Shown here: piece after piece, positions 46,334 through 54,784 of the stretch
Layout: each line of letters opens with the position of its first letter
Numbering within the stretch: position 1 is the first letter of the stretch
DNA from: JAJRRS01 sp965230275
GTDB taxonomy: Bacteria > Planctomycetota > Phycisphaerae > Phycisphaerales > Phycisphaeraceae
Length of the DNA stretch: 64,000 nt
NCBI GenBank assembly: GCA_965230275.1
Contig: CBDDKO010000002.1
Coordinates: 434,001-498,000 of the forward strand
Direction of reading: 5' to 3'
The notes under the pieces: generated by a model
Databases searched by the model: none
What the model was told of the DNA's origin: nothing
Seen by the model: only the letters and a program-made list of their open reading frames with translations
Translations under genes and position numbers: made by a program

Positions 46334-46822
46334 TCAGGCGGAGCGGTCGTGGGTGATCCGGCCGATGACGTCGGGGGCTGGGGGCTCGCCGGGCGTGTCG
46401 GGCGGATCGTAACTGGGGGGATGATCGGAGTTTTCGGCTGCCGGGGTGTGCTGACGTTTGGCGCGGCGGGGGTTTAGCCACAGCCCGATCAGGCTGAGGT
46501 TGTAGAGCAGGATGATCATGGCTAAACCCAGCAGGGCGTATTCCTTAGGCTGGGAGTCGAGTGTGCGGTGGAAGAAGAAGACATCGCCGATCGAGTGCAG
46601 CCACGTTTCGAAGTTCTTGTCTCCCAGGGTGCTTGCGAAGGGCAGGCTGGGGAAGTCCTCGCGCCAGATCCGGGGCATGTCGGGGACCAGGGCCCAGAGC
46701 CCGCCGAGGGTCATGCCGACGGGGATGATGCGCCAGCCGCGACGCAGGATCAGGCAGGGCGCCAGCGAGAGGGCTGCGCCGCCGCACATGCCGATCGCGA
46801 AGTGCATGGATGTCCAGGCCAT
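46334..46822 (-). CDS. Membrane protein of unknown function
   Basis: This 162-residue protein starts MAWTSMHFAIGMCGGAALSLA and has three predicted helices (CGGAALSLAPCLILRR, IIPVGMTLGGLWALVPDM, YALLGLAMIILLYNLSLIGLWL) and a Pro-rich cytosolic tail of about 45 residues. The pattern H-x-x-x-G near the start and D-x-P in the second helix resembles membrane-bound metal-dependent hydrolases (YdjM type), but the identity is weak. It lies 33 bp after the first glycosyltransferase gene on the same strand. Confidence 0.65.
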   Translation of the reverse strand: MAWTSMHFAIGMCGGAALSLAPCLILRRGWRIIPVGMTLGGLWALVPDMPRIWREDFPSLPFASTLGDKNFETWLHSIGDVFFFHRTLDSQPKEYALLGLAMIILLYNLSLIGLWLNPRRAKRQHTPAAENSDHPPSYDPPDTPGEPPAPDVIGRITHDRSA

Positions 46823-46855
46823 GATGAATCCTTAGTCGAACATAATCTCGGCCGG

Positions 46856-48154
46856 TTAGGCGGCGCGGCGGGTCGGTTGGTTGGGCAGGGTGATCGGCTC
46901 GGTATCTGCATCCAGTGCGCTGTCACCGATGTCGGTCATGGACTGCAGGAAGTAAAGCAGCGTGTCAGCGGCGGCGGGCCAGGTGTGCTGCGATTCGACC
47001 CAGTCCCGGGCGTCCCGGCAGAGGTTCTTCTTGAGGATGCCGTCGAACCAGGTGCGCTCGATCTGGTGGACCCACTGGTCGGGGTGCTTGCAGATCGCGA
47101 TGGGCTGGGTGTGTTTCTGCCATCGCAGGCCTTTCACAGCCTTGGCAGATGCGAGGATCGGCAGGCCCATCGCGGCGGCTTCCAGCAGCTTGTTCTTGAT
47201 GCCCCCGCCGCAGCGCATCGGGAGGATAACGGCCGAGGCTTTCTGCGCGTGCTCCCGGATGTCGTCCACTTCGCCGACGAACTCGATGCCCGATCCCGGC
47301 ACGTCGCCGAGCTCACGCACCTTGTCGGTGGCGTTCTTCCCGACAATCCTCAGCTTTGCCTGTGGCTGACGCTCGCGCAGCCTCGGCCAGACCGCGCGGA
47401 CGAACCAGCGCACGGCGTCGATGTTCGGCTCAAAGTCGAGCCTGCCCCAGAAGATCAACGAGCACTTGTCGGGACGCGTACTTGTCGGCGAGAAGTAATC
47501 GGTATCCACGCCGTTGGGTATGTTGACCGCACGTTTGACCCCGGCGAGCAGCTTGAGCAGGCGCGTGTCGGTCGGGCTTACACCGATCGCGCCGCTGAGA
47601 CCCCGAGCGAATAGCGCGTGGATGCCTGCATAGACGGCCGAGAGGTAAGCACGCTTGCCGAGCGCCCCCAGTCCCTCGCGCTTCAGGCAGGAGAGCTGGA
47701 AGTACAACGGCTCGTCGGCGGCGTACCAGACTGTTGCCAGATCGGGATGACTGCGGCGCAGGCCGCGGAGCATGATCGGGCCGTGCTGACCCAGGGCGAT
47801 GACGGCCTTGGGCTTGAGCTGATCGACCAGCGGGATGAGCCCGGCGAGTAGACGGGTATCCAGCGCCTGATGGTTGGCGATGCGTTTGCGGAGTCGTGCG
47901 AACGGGCCGGACCAGCCCTGCAAAAACGTGTCGTGATCTTCGTCGGTCGCTTCGGGCCAATCGACGAGCATGTCGCTGAGCCATGGTGCGTCGCAGCCGG
48001 TGGTCGGAGCCATAGAAGCCATGCGCACGTTCAGGCCCATGTCGGCCAGCGCCCGCGCCATCTGGCAGCCGTGGACGCGGAAGCCCTGATCTGGCGGCCA
48101 GAGCGGCTGCTCGCTGATGAATAACACGTCGGTTTGAGTCGGTGGCGTGGGCAT
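46856..48154 (-). CDS. Glycosyltransferase, GT-B fold (PEP-CTERM/EpsH-linked type)
   Basis: This 432-residue protein starts DVLFISEQPLWPPDQGFRVHG, the N-terminal Rossmann domain of GT4-like enzymes similar to the stp1 sugar transferases linked to the PEP-CTERM/exosortase system. The C-terminal domain has LIFWGRLDFEPNIDAVRWF, GIEFVGEVDDIREHAQKASAVILP and GGGIKNKLLEAAAMGLPILAS, where the KxxE pair binds the nucleotide sugar. It probably adds a sugar to an exopolysaccharide or to sorted proteins. It is followed by a membrane protein and preceded by a second glycosyltransferase (5-bp gap), forming one operon. Confidence 0.87.
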   Translation of the reverse strand: MPTPPTQTDVLFISEQPLWPPDQGFRVHGCQMARALADMGLNVRMASMAPTTGCDAPWLSDMLVDWPEATDEDHDTFLQGWSGPFARLRKRIANHQALDTRLLAGLIPLVDQLKPKAVIALGQHGPIMLRGLRRSHPDLATVWYAADEPLYFQLSCLKREGLGALGKRAYLSAVYAGIHALFARGLSGAIGVSPTDTRLLKLLAGVKRAVNIPNGVDTDYFSPTSTRPDKCSLIFWGRLDFEPNIDAVRWFVRAVWPRLRERQPQAKLRIVGKNATDKVRELGDVPGSGIEFVGEVDDIREHAQKASAVILPMRCGGGIKNKLLEAAAMGLPILASAKAVKGLRWQKHTQPIAICKHPDQWVHQIERTWFDGILKKNLCRDARDWVESQHTWPAAADTLLYFLQSMTDIGDSALDADTEPITLPNQPTRRAA

Positions 48155-48159
48155 GTGGA

Positions 48160-49314
48160 TTAGGCGGCGCGTTTAGATTTCTTGTTCACCTCGCCCTGCT
48201 CGACGGCCTGCTCGACGCATTGCGCAAACCGTTCGGCGGTGTCGGTCCAGGTGTATTGCTTGAGCCGTTCCAGGCCCCGGCGGACGAGCTGACGGCGGTA
48301 GACGTTGTCGGTCAGCAGCTTGTGCATGGCCTTGGTGATCGTGTTGAAGTCCTTGGGGTCGACGATCATGGCAGCGTCGCCGGCGACTTCGGGCAGGCTG
48401 GTGCGGTCGCTGGTGATCACGGCGGTGCCCGATGCAAAGGCTTCGAGAATCGGCAGACCAAAGCCCTCGGACAGGCTGGGATACGCCAGCACGTCGGCCA
48501 GTCGCATCAGCGAGGGCACGTCGTCTTCGTCGGCAAAGCCATTGAGTACGACACTGTCCTCAATGCCAAGGCGTGCGGTCATGGTGGCCAGCTCCGCCTG
48601 GGCCTGTGGGTCCAACCCGATGACCAGCAGGCGTGCGTGGTGCTTGACCATCTTGCGCTGACCGGCCCAGGCCTCGATGACCCGGCGTGTGTTCTTGCGC
48701 GACTCCGCGGCACCGAAGTGCAAGACGAACGGCGGCTCGACACGGTACTTCTCGAACAACCGGATGCGATCGCTCAACTCGACCGGCCCGGGCTTTCCGA
48801 AGTCGGCCCAGGGAGTGACGTGGACGCGGTCGGCGTCGGCCTGCATGTCGGCGATCAGACGCTGTCGTGTGTATTCGCTGGGGCAGTTGATGGCGGCGGC
48901 CTTCTCGCAGGCGGTCCGGATGGAACGCTCGAATCGGCGGGCGTCTTTGTCGGATTGAGCGTCGGGCGCATCAAGTGGGATCAGGTCGTGGATGGTGACG
49001 ACGGTCGGCACGGGCATCCAGTCCGGGCAGTGGTTGGCGGGGCTGTGCAGGACATCGACGCGGTCGCGCCGGCAGGCCATGGGCAGGCGGAAGCGGTCCC
49101 AGGCATTGAAGCGGTCGCCCTTGATCTCGATCAGGCGCGGCGAGACGTAGGATTCGGGCAGGACCGGCTCCAGGGGGCCGCGCTGGCGGTGGTAGGCCAC
49201 GACCTGCCAGTCCGGGCGGACGAACGGGAGGTACTGGTACAGCGCCAGCAGGCTCTTGCCGATCCCTCGGCGCTGCGGGCTGTAAATCGTGCGGGCGTCC
49301 AGAGCAATGCGCAT
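48160..49314 (-). CDS. Glycosyltransferase family 4
   Basis: This 384-residue GT-B enzyme starts MRIALDARTIYSPQRRGIGKSLLAL with the GIGK acceptor motif. It contains FVLHFGAAESRKNTRRVIEAW, and ALAYPSLSEGFGLPILEAFASGTAVITSD with the E-x7-E sugar-nucleotide motif. The likely donor is GDP-mannose or a UDP-sugar, as in other members; this is inferred. It is the first gene of a minus-strand operon with a second glycosyltransferase. Upstream (49315-49533) is a gap with GC-rich mini-repeats. Confidence 0.9.
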   Translation of the reverse strand: MRIALDARTIYSPQRRGIGKSLLALYQYLPFVRPDWQVVAYHRQRGPLEPVLPESYVSPRLIEIKGDRFNAWDRFRLPMACRRDRVDVLHSPANHCPDWMPVPTVVTIHDLIPLDAPDAQSDKDARRFERSIRTACEKAAAINCPSEYTRQRLIADMQADADRVHVTPWADFGKPGPVELSDRIRLFEKYRVEPPFVLHFGAAESRKNTRRVIEAWAGQRKMVKHHARLLVIGLDPQAQAELATMTARLGIEDSVVLNGFADEDDVPSLMRLADVLAYPSLSEGFGLPILEAFASGTAVITSDRTSLPEVAGDAAMIVDPKDFNTITKAMHKLLTDNVYRRQLVRRGLERLKQYTWTDTAERFAQCVEQAVEQGEVNKKSKRAA

Positions 49315-49431
49315 ACGGTGAATCCGATGAATAACCAGATAGATACGGTGGTTACATCGGGCGATAGGGGCGTATAATTAAGGGCGGCTGCGGGATAATC
49401 GTCATAATCGTTACAGGCGGCTGGTTTGAAT

Positions 49432-49498
49432 TTGTCTGGGTGAGGCCGGGGGCAATCCGGGGGTAAGTCCGGGGGAATATCCGGGGGTGAGTCGGTTG
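49432..49498. repeat. GC-rich mini-repeat array (CCGGGGG units)
   Basis: Four units of about 12-14 bases occur in tandem: ccgggggcaat, ccgggggtaagt, ccgggggaatat, ccgggggtgagt. A related pattern precedes dnaX (37081-37130) and, in reverse complement, lies in recA (58975-59016). Confidence 0.6.
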
Positions 49499-49533
49499 TG
49501 TCGGGCCGATAAGGTTCGCGATAGGTGTCGATC

Positions 49534-50160
49534 ATGAAGCTACTCGATCAAGATATCCCAATGCCGAAGTGCTCGCCCAAGACGTGGGAAGAGCTGCGCG
49601 CTTCGTGCGTGCGGTGTGTGGGCTCGGTCAGCCGTCAGCTGGTTGATGGGGAGCATGGCGGGCCGCCGTGGCTGTATGACTTATCGGAGCGCGTGTGTGC
49701 CGGGGCGCTGCTGACCAGCCACTGGCTTACGGTGCGTTCGGACCTGATGCACGGGCGGGGTATTCTGATCCCCGAAGACATCGCCAGACGGCACGGGCTG
49801 GACCTGGCCTTGATGCAGAAAGCCATCGAGCTGGACACCGAGCGCGGCGAGGACGGCCGGGCACGGGACGCGCACTGCAACTGCGCTGTCATACCCAACA
49901 CCGCGATGAAGGTCGTGCTGCCCCCATATCGCGAGGTGATGCACGGTCTGGTCGTACGCACCAGCAAACTACTCAACGGCTGGCAGGATGCACGTGACCT
50001 GATTTCGGATGAACAGGCAAGCGAGATGCGCAGCCTGGCCGCCGAAGCGCGCGCCACGCTGAGCCTGATCAAACGCTCACGTTACGACACACTGACCCGC
50101 CGCCCGGAGATGGGGGCAATCTCGCGGGGGATGATGGCGATCCGGTGCAGGTTGGCGTAG
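49534..50160 (+). CDS. Short squalene/phytoene synthase-like protein
   Basis: This 208-residue protein starts at ATG 49534 (a GTG nine bases upstream is the other choice). The region CAGALLTSHWLTVRSDLMHGRGILIPEDIARRHGL lines up with the second half of squalene/phytoene synthases (pattern NILRDVxEDxxRGRVYLPxxxL). Full enzymes have about 280 residues and a first aspartate-rich motif; here only about 60 residues precede the match and no DxxxD is visible. The helical end (VVRTSKLLNGWQ..., LSLIKRSRYDTLTRRP) fits the family. It may be a degenerate or regulatory paralog, or a 5'-truncated gene. Confidence 0.65.
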   Translation: MKLLDQDIPMPKCSPKTWEELRASCVRCVGSVSRQLVDGEHGGPPWLYDLSERVCAGALLTSHWLTVRSDLMHGRGILIPEDIARRHGLDLALMQKAIELDTERGEDGRARDAHCNCAVIPNTAMKVVLPPYREVMHGLVVRTSKLLNGWQDARDLISDEQASEMRSLAAEARATLSLIKRSRYDTLTRRPEMGAISRGMMAIRCRLA

Positions 50161-50205
50161 CGGCATACGTCCAGACCAATATCTTTTCCTAGAGATCGTA
50201 CGCAT

Positions 50206-50580
50206 CTAATGAAGCGCGTACACTTCAATCTCCTGGCTACCATGTTTTTGTCTATAGATATCGTAAGTATCAGAGACGGTAATTCTAAATGTGTAATAGC
50301 CATCATTGCTAACAGTCTTTGGGTCGACGATCCATTCGGATTTACCACTCAGCTTCTTAGACAGTCTCCCGCAAGCGATGTGAACAACGACTCTGTTCTG
50401 GCGGTAAAACACATATTTGACGCTTAATTCTGTTTGTGACTTGCAATATGGCTCAACAATAGCTGGCATGTCCGAATCACTGCTTAAATAGAGTGATGAT
50501 TCGGGCCTATCAGTGAATAGCAATATTAAGCATATCGCCGCTATCACAATAAGTGTTAATACTATCAGGCTGTACTTCAT
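50206..50580 (-). CDS. Small anchored protein, AT-rich, unknown function
   Basis: This 124-residue protein has one N-terminal helix (YSLIVLTLIVIAAICLILLF) and a beta-rich outside domain with two cysteines (YCKSQTELSVKYVFYRQNRVVV, HIACGRLSKKLSGKS). No family is recognised. It is AT-rich compared with its neighbours, like the gene at 45160. It is convergent to the squalene-synthase-like gene with 45 bp between stops. The reading frame is complete with a signal anchor, so I consider it a real gene. Confidence 0.6.
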   Translation of the reverse strand: MKYSLIVLTLIVIAAICLILLFTDRPESSLYLSSDSDMPAIVEPYCKSQTELSVKYVFYRQNRVVVHIACGRLSKKLSGKSEWIVDPKTVSNDGYYTFRITVSDTYDIYRQKHGSQEIEVYALH

Positions 50581-50842
50581 GGTTGTGATCTAGAGTTAAT
50601 AGGTTTATCAGTTCTCAGAAGTGCAAGAAACGGGGCGGGCATCGTTATAACATTAGACCCTAGTTGGCAGCATTTCAGCTCTCGGTCATTATCCCGTTAC
50701 GTCTAGAGAGACCTTATATCAGACTATGTCAGTATACGACCCCGCAAGCGCATGAAAAAGCCCGTGTCCTTTTGGGGGCACGGGCTTGAGAGAAGAAAAT
50801 AGACATTGGTCGGCCACACGGCTGACCGTGGAGGAACCTAAA
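50581..50842. other. Gap with the redoxin terminator
   Basis: 262 bases without a gene, AT-rich in the first half. The terminator of the redoxin gene (50754-50786) is here. I see nothing else clear. Confidence 0.5.
50754..50786 (-). terminator. Rho-independent terminator of the redoxin gene
   Basis: On the minus strand agcccgtg pairs with cacgggct (50759-50766/50779-50786), followed by a U-tract (reverse complement of gaaaaa at 50754-50759). It lies 57 bp after the stop at 50843. The stem has the same sequence as the terminator at 40165-40193. Confidence 0.8.
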
Positions 50843-51472
50843 TTAGTTGGGGACGCGCTTGATGCTGCAGCCCTTGCTGGTGGTCTTGGTGTAGGGCAGT
50901 TCGCTGCCGGCGAGTACGGCTTGGAGGACGGGCTCGAGGTACTGCTCTTCCATTTCGCCGGCGACTTCGGGGCTGGTGGGGACCTGCTCGATGCCGCCCA
51001 TGTAGACCAGCGTCTGCGCTTCGTCGGGGGCGATCACATAGGTGTGCGGGGTGGTCTTGGCGTTGTACTTGTCGGCGATGATGTTGTTGTGATCCTTGAG
51101 GATGGGGTAGGGCATCGCGTGTTCGGTGTGGTAGGAGGCGATGGCCTCAGTGGATTCGTTGCGGTTGGCGTTGATGGCGAGGAAGACGACGTCCTGGTCG
51201 GCGTACTCCTGGCTCATGGGCGAGAGGTAGCGCTGGTAGCCGCCGGACTCACGCATGCGATCCCAGGGGCAGTTGATGCTCTGGAAGGTGACAACGACGG
51301 TCTTGCCCTGGAAGTCGGCGAGGTTGACGGTTTCGCCGGTGGCGGCGTCCTCGAGAGAGAACTGCGGGGCGGGCTCGCCGAGCGTCGGATCGACACGTTC
51401 GGCAGCCTGGAGCGGGGCGGCGGTAAAAATCAAAGCGAAGGCGACGGCGAGAAGCGTGAGGGCTCGTGTCAT
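50843..51472 (-). CDS. Periplasmic redoxin-domain (AhpC/TSA-like) protein
   Basis: This 209-residue protein has a signal peptide (MTRALTLLAVAFALIFTAAPLQA). A thioredoxin-fold domain follows: LGEPAPQFSLEDAATGETVNLADFQGKTVVVTF, then the active-site region QSINCPWD, with only one Cys where thioredoxins have CxxC, and TTPHTYVIAPDE with the cis-Pro. It ends KTTSKGCSIKRVPN; this C-terminal Cys could be the resolving residue, as in 2-Cys peroxiredoxins. The family is common in planctomycetes with unknown substrate. Start 51472 with aggagaaa upstream. Confidence 0.85.
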   Translation of the reverse strand: MTRALTLLAVAFALIFTAAPLQAAERVDPTLGEPAPQFSLEDAATGETVNLADFQGKTVVVTFQSINCPWDRMRESGGYQRYLSPMSQEYADQDVVFLAINANRNESTEAIASYHTEHAMPYPILKDHNNIIADKYNAKTTPHTYVIAPDEAQTLVYMGGIEQVPTSPEVAGEMEEQYLEPVLQAVLAGSELPYTKTTSKGCSIKRVPN

Positions 51473-51674
51473 GGTGTTTCTCCTGATCAGGGCTTGGTTA
51501 GGGTGTCTGGTTCCAATGGGTTGATGGATGCTAGGACGATCACAGCGGGGAAGTAAACCCGCCGACGGAAGAATTCTGCCTGCCGGGGTTCGGCCCGGGC
51601 GTACATCATCACGCTTTCTACAACGCTCCGTGTGAGAGAAGTATTTCAGGCGAGGGCGAAAATAGGGGAAATGA

Positions 51675-52874
51675 TTACGACGGGTTGTCAGCGGATTTAA
51701 TCATCTTGACTTCCAGCGGTTTGAGCGTGTCGAGGTGGATGTCACGCTGCGGGAAGGCGATACAGATGTCGTTCTCACGGCAGAGCTCGTCGAAGCGGAA
51801 GCGGATGTCGGACTGGATCTTCTTGAGGTCCATGGGCCTGCCGATGCGTGCCCAGAAGTAGGCCTGGAAGACCAGGGCGTTGTCGCCGAAGTCGTGGAAG
51901 AGGACGATGGGCTCGGGGCGGTCGTGGATCTTGACGTGTTCGTCCATGCACTGGCTCAGGAGCCGGGCGACGGTGTCGGTGGGTGAGCCGTAGGCCACGC
52001 CGACGACAACCAGGCCGCGGATGTCGCGGTTGGAGAGCGTCCAGTTGACAACGGGCTGTTCGAGGAACTGGCTGTTGGGGACGAGCAGGTCCACGCCGTC
52101 GGTCCGCCGGAGCGTGGTGCAGCGGTTGTTGATGGATTCGATCAGGCCCTCGTGCTCGCCGACCTGGACGATGTCGCCGAGGCGGATGGGCCGTTCGAGC
52201 ATGATGATCAGGCCGGAGATGAGGTTGTTGAACAGGTTCTGCGCCCCGAAGCCGACGCCGATGGCGACCGCGCCGCCGAGGACGGTGAAGATGGTGGTCG
52301 GGATGCCGGCGATGGGCATGGCGGCGAGGATGATGATGACGACCATCGTGTTGAAGACGATGGACTGGATCACGGCCGCGGCGTGCGAGTCGATGCGCTG
52401 GATACGCGCCAGCCGGTAACGCACGATCCTGGCGACACGCTTGCTGACCCAGACGCCCAGGAGAATGATCAGCAGGGCAAGGACGAGCTGGTTCAATCGG
52501 ATCGGGCTACCGCTTGCACTGAACAGCTCGGCGTTCCAGATCGTGAGTAAAACGTCGGAGGGAGACCAGCCTTGATCGTCGTCAGCGGGGGAGAGGTCGC
52601 TGTAGTCGGGCTGCGGCCGGGGCTCGGGGTCTGTAGTTACATCGGGGGCGTCGGTCGTGTCGAGTTCCAGGACGGGTGGCGCTTCGATCTCGGGGTCGGC
52701 TTGTTCAGACGCCGCCGAAGGATCGATGGGTTGCTCAGGCTCGGCTTGCGTCGCGTCGGTGGGCTGTGCAAGGCTAGTGGCGGGCGTGATCAGTGTGCAC
52801 GTCAGCGTCAGCCCGAGGATCAGGCTAAGCGTCACGGCCGGGAGGGCGGAGAGAGCGATGGGTCGGGTCCGCAT
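51675..52874 (-). CDS. MscS-family mechanosensitive channel
   Basis: This protein has 399 residues from the ATG at 52874, chosen for the signal peptide that begins there (MRTRPIALSALPAVTLSLILG); the frame opens 42 bases further upstream. A Pro/Glu/Asp-rich spacer of about 85 residues follows. Then come three helices (LNQLVLALLIILLGVWVSKR, VIQSIVFNTMVVIIILAAMPIAG, ending FTVLGGAVAIGVGFGAQNLFNNLISGLIIM), the pore helix of MscS. The beta domain (RLGDIVQVGEHEGLIESINNRCTTLRRTDG) and the C-terminal alpha-beta domain complete it. It releases solutes on osmotic downshock. It is divergent from the ABC-2 operon (75 bp). Confidence 0.92.
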   Translation of the reverse strand: MRTRPIALSALPAVTLSLILGLTLTCTLITPATSLAQPTDATQAEPEQPIDPSAASEQADPEIEAPPVLELDTTDAPDVTTDPEPRPQPDYSDLSPADDDQGWSPSDVLLTIWNAELFSASGSPIRLNQLVLALLIILLGVWVSKRVARIVRYRLARIQRIDSHAAAVIQSIVFNTMVVIIILAAMPIAGIPTTIFTVLGGAVAIGVGFGAQNLFNNLISGLIIMLERPIRLGDIVQVGEHEGLIESINNRCTTLRRTDGVDLLVPNSQFLEQPVVNWTLSNRDIRGLVVVGVAYGSPTDTVARLLSQCMDEHVKIHDRPEPIVLFHDFGDNALVFQAYFWARIGRPMDLKKIQSDIRFRFDELCRENDICIAFPQRDIHLDTLKPLEVKMIKSADNPS

Positions 52875-52935
52875 GACATGGTTATAGCCGACGGCGGAGC
52901 GTGATGGAAGGCGCACACGCTTTGGCGGTCGCGGT

Positions 52936-52941
52936 TAGAAT
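52936..52941 (+). promoter_or_regulatory. Candidate -10 (TAGAAT) giving a leaderless ABC mRNA
   Basis: tagaat ends nine bases before the ATG at 52950, so transcription would begin at or next to the start codon. No Shine-Dalgarno is present. The -35 region is weak. Confidence 0.35.
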
Positions 52942-52949
52942 CCCGGGCT

Positions 52950-53948
52950 ATGCCGACCGTCGAAGCAGTAGGCCTGAGTAAAACATTCAATGTCGCGGAC
53001 AAGCAGCCGGGGCTCGGCGGTACGCTGCGCCACTTCCTGCACCGCAAGTACCGCAGGATCGAGGCGGTCAAGGACGTGAGCTTCGCGATCGAGCCGGGCG
53101 AGGTCGTGGGGTTCCTGGGCCCGAACGGCGCGGGTAAGACGACGACGCTGAAGATGCTGACCGGTCTGATCCATCCGACCGAAGGTTCGTGCAGCGTGCT
53201 GGACCAGGTGCCGTTTAAGCGCAAGGCCGACCTGCTCAAGCAGATGACGCTGGTGATGGGTCAGAAGCAGCAGATGATCTGGGACCTGCCGCCGAGCGAG
53301 TCGCTGCGCATCAACGCCGCGATCTACGGCATCCCTGATGGCGAAGCCAAAAGCCGGACCGATGAGCTTGCCGAGCTACTGAATATTGAGGACGAACTGA
53401 CCCGCCCGGTGCGCAAGCTTTCCCTGGGCGAGCGGATGAAGTGCGAACTGATGGCGGCGCTGATTCATCACCCGAAGGTCTTGTTCCTCGATGAGCCAAC
53501 GCTGGGCTTGGATGTCAACGCGCAAACAGCGGTGCGGCAGTTCCTGCGTGAGTACAACCGCAAGCACGGCGCATCGATCCTGCTGACCAGCCATTACATG
53601 GCCGACATCACCGCGCTGTGCGATCGGGTGATCATGATCCATCACGGCGGGCTCTTGTATGACGGGAGCCTGTCGGGCGTTGTTAAGAAGTTCACGCCTT
53701 TCCGTGAAGTAAAACTCGAACTCGAGCAGGAAGCGGACGCGTCGCAGATGGCGCGGTTCGGCGAGGTGGAATCGGTCGAGGGCCGGGCCGCACGGCTGCT
53801 GGTCAGGCGGGAGGAACTGACACAGACGGTGGACCGGCTGCTCGATGAACTGGCTGTGACGGACCTGACGGTGACGGACCCGCCGATCGAGGAAGTGATC
53901 GGGCGTGCGTTCAACACCGACAAGGAAGATCTAAAGACCGATGGATGA
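52950..53948 (+). CDS. ABC-2 type transporter ATPase
   Basis: This 332-residue ATPase shows Walker A GPNGAGKTT, a signature LSLGERMKCELMAAL (degenerate LSxGE form, as in ABC-2 exporters), Walker B VLFLDEPTLGLD and H-loop LTSHYM. The N-terminal extension GLGGTLRHFLHRKYRRIEAVKD and a C-terminal domain of about 80 residues are typical of the drug or polysaccharide-export ABC-2 subfamily whose permeases belong to DUF990-like families. The two permeases follow at once; the next gene overlaps by eight bases. Confidence 0.92.
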   Translation: MPTVEAVGLSKTFNVADKQPGLGGTLRHFLHRKYRRIEAVKDVSFAIEPGEVVGFLGPNGAGKTTTLKMLTGLIHPTEGSCSVLDQVPFKRKADLLKQMTLVMGQKQQMIWDLPPSESLRINAAIYGIPDGEAKSRTDELAELLNIEDELTRPVRKLSLGERMKCELMAALIHHPKVLFLDEPTLGLDVNAQTAVRQFLREYNRKHGASILLTSHYMADITALCDRVIMIHHGGLLYDGSLSGVVKKFTPFREVKLELEQEADASQMARFGEVESVEGRAARLLVRREELTQTVDRLLDELAVTDLTVTDPPIEEVIGRAFNTDKEDLKTDG

Positions 53949-54774
53949 GGCGCGGGCACAACACGTAGGCTGGCTGACCAAGGTGCGTGTCATGTTCGGC
54001 GTGCACTACGCCGAGATGCTGACCTACCGCGCGGAGATCGCGCTGTGGGCGATCGCGACGATGCAGCCGTTGATCATGATGGGCGTCTGGGCCGGGGCCG
54101 GCGAGAGCGGGCGGTTCGACTTCGACCAGGTCTACGTCTTCCGCTACTTCATCGTGGTGTTCCTGATCCGTCAGGTCACGATCGTCTGGACGATCCACCA
54201 CTTCGAGTGGCTGGTTGTCTCAGGCAGGCTTAGTCCGATGCTGCTGCACCCGATCGATCCGAGTATCCGGTTCATCTTCATGCACCTGGGCGAGCAGTGG
54301 ACTCGGCTGCCGTTCGCGTTTGCGATCGTGGGTTTCTTCCTGTTCCTTTATCCCGAGACGCTGACCGGCGGCGACGTGGCGGGGGCGTGGAGCCCGGGCA
54401 TCGGCAACATCCTGCTGGCGATCCTCGTGTGTTACTACGCGTTTATCGTGCGGTTCTACATGCAGTACGTCCTGTGCATGTTCGCCTTCTGGCATGAGCG
54501 GGTCGCGGCGATGGATGCGGTACTGTACCTGCCGTACATGTTCCTGTCGGGGTTGGTCTTCCCGTTTGATGCATTGCCCGGGGCGCTACGTGAGGTGCTG
54601 CTGTGGACGCCGTTCCCGTACATGGTCTGGTTCCCCGCGGCGTTTGTTGTGGACGGCGAGGCGCCGCTATTGCGCGGCCTGCTGGTCATGACCGGCTGGC
54701 TGATCGTGTTCTATGCCGTGTCACGCTGGCTGTGGAAGAAGGGATTGAAACATTACTCGGCGATGGGAGCCTAG
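53941..54774 (+). CDS. ABC-2 family permease, first subunit
   Basis: This 277-residue protein has six helices (EIALWAIATMQPLIMMGVWAG, FRYFIVVFLIRQVTIVWTI, LPFAFAIVGFFLFLYPET, NILLAILVCYYAFIVRFYMQYVL, LYLPYMFLSGLVFPFDALPG, LLVMTGWLIVFYAVSRWL). The motif SGLVFPFDALPG is typical of ABC-2 permeases. It overlaps the ATPase gene by eight bases and pairs with the permease at 54878 to form a heterodimer. The substrate is unknown. Confidence 0.88.
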   Translation: MDEARAQHVGWLTKVRVMFGVHYAEMLTYRAEIALWAIATMQPLIMMGVWAGAGESGRFDFDQVYVFRYFIVVFLIRQVTIVWTIHHFEWLVVSGRLSPMLLHPIDPSIRFIFMHLGEQWTRLPFAFAIVGFFLFLYPETLTGGDVAGAWSPGIGNILLAILVCYYAFIVRFYMQYVLCMFAFWHERVAAMDAVLYLPYMFLSGLVFPFDALPGALREVLLWTPFPYMVWFPAAFVVDGEAPLLRGLLVMTGWLIVFYAVSRWLWKKGLKHYSAMGA

Positions 54775-54784
54775 GAGGAAAGGA

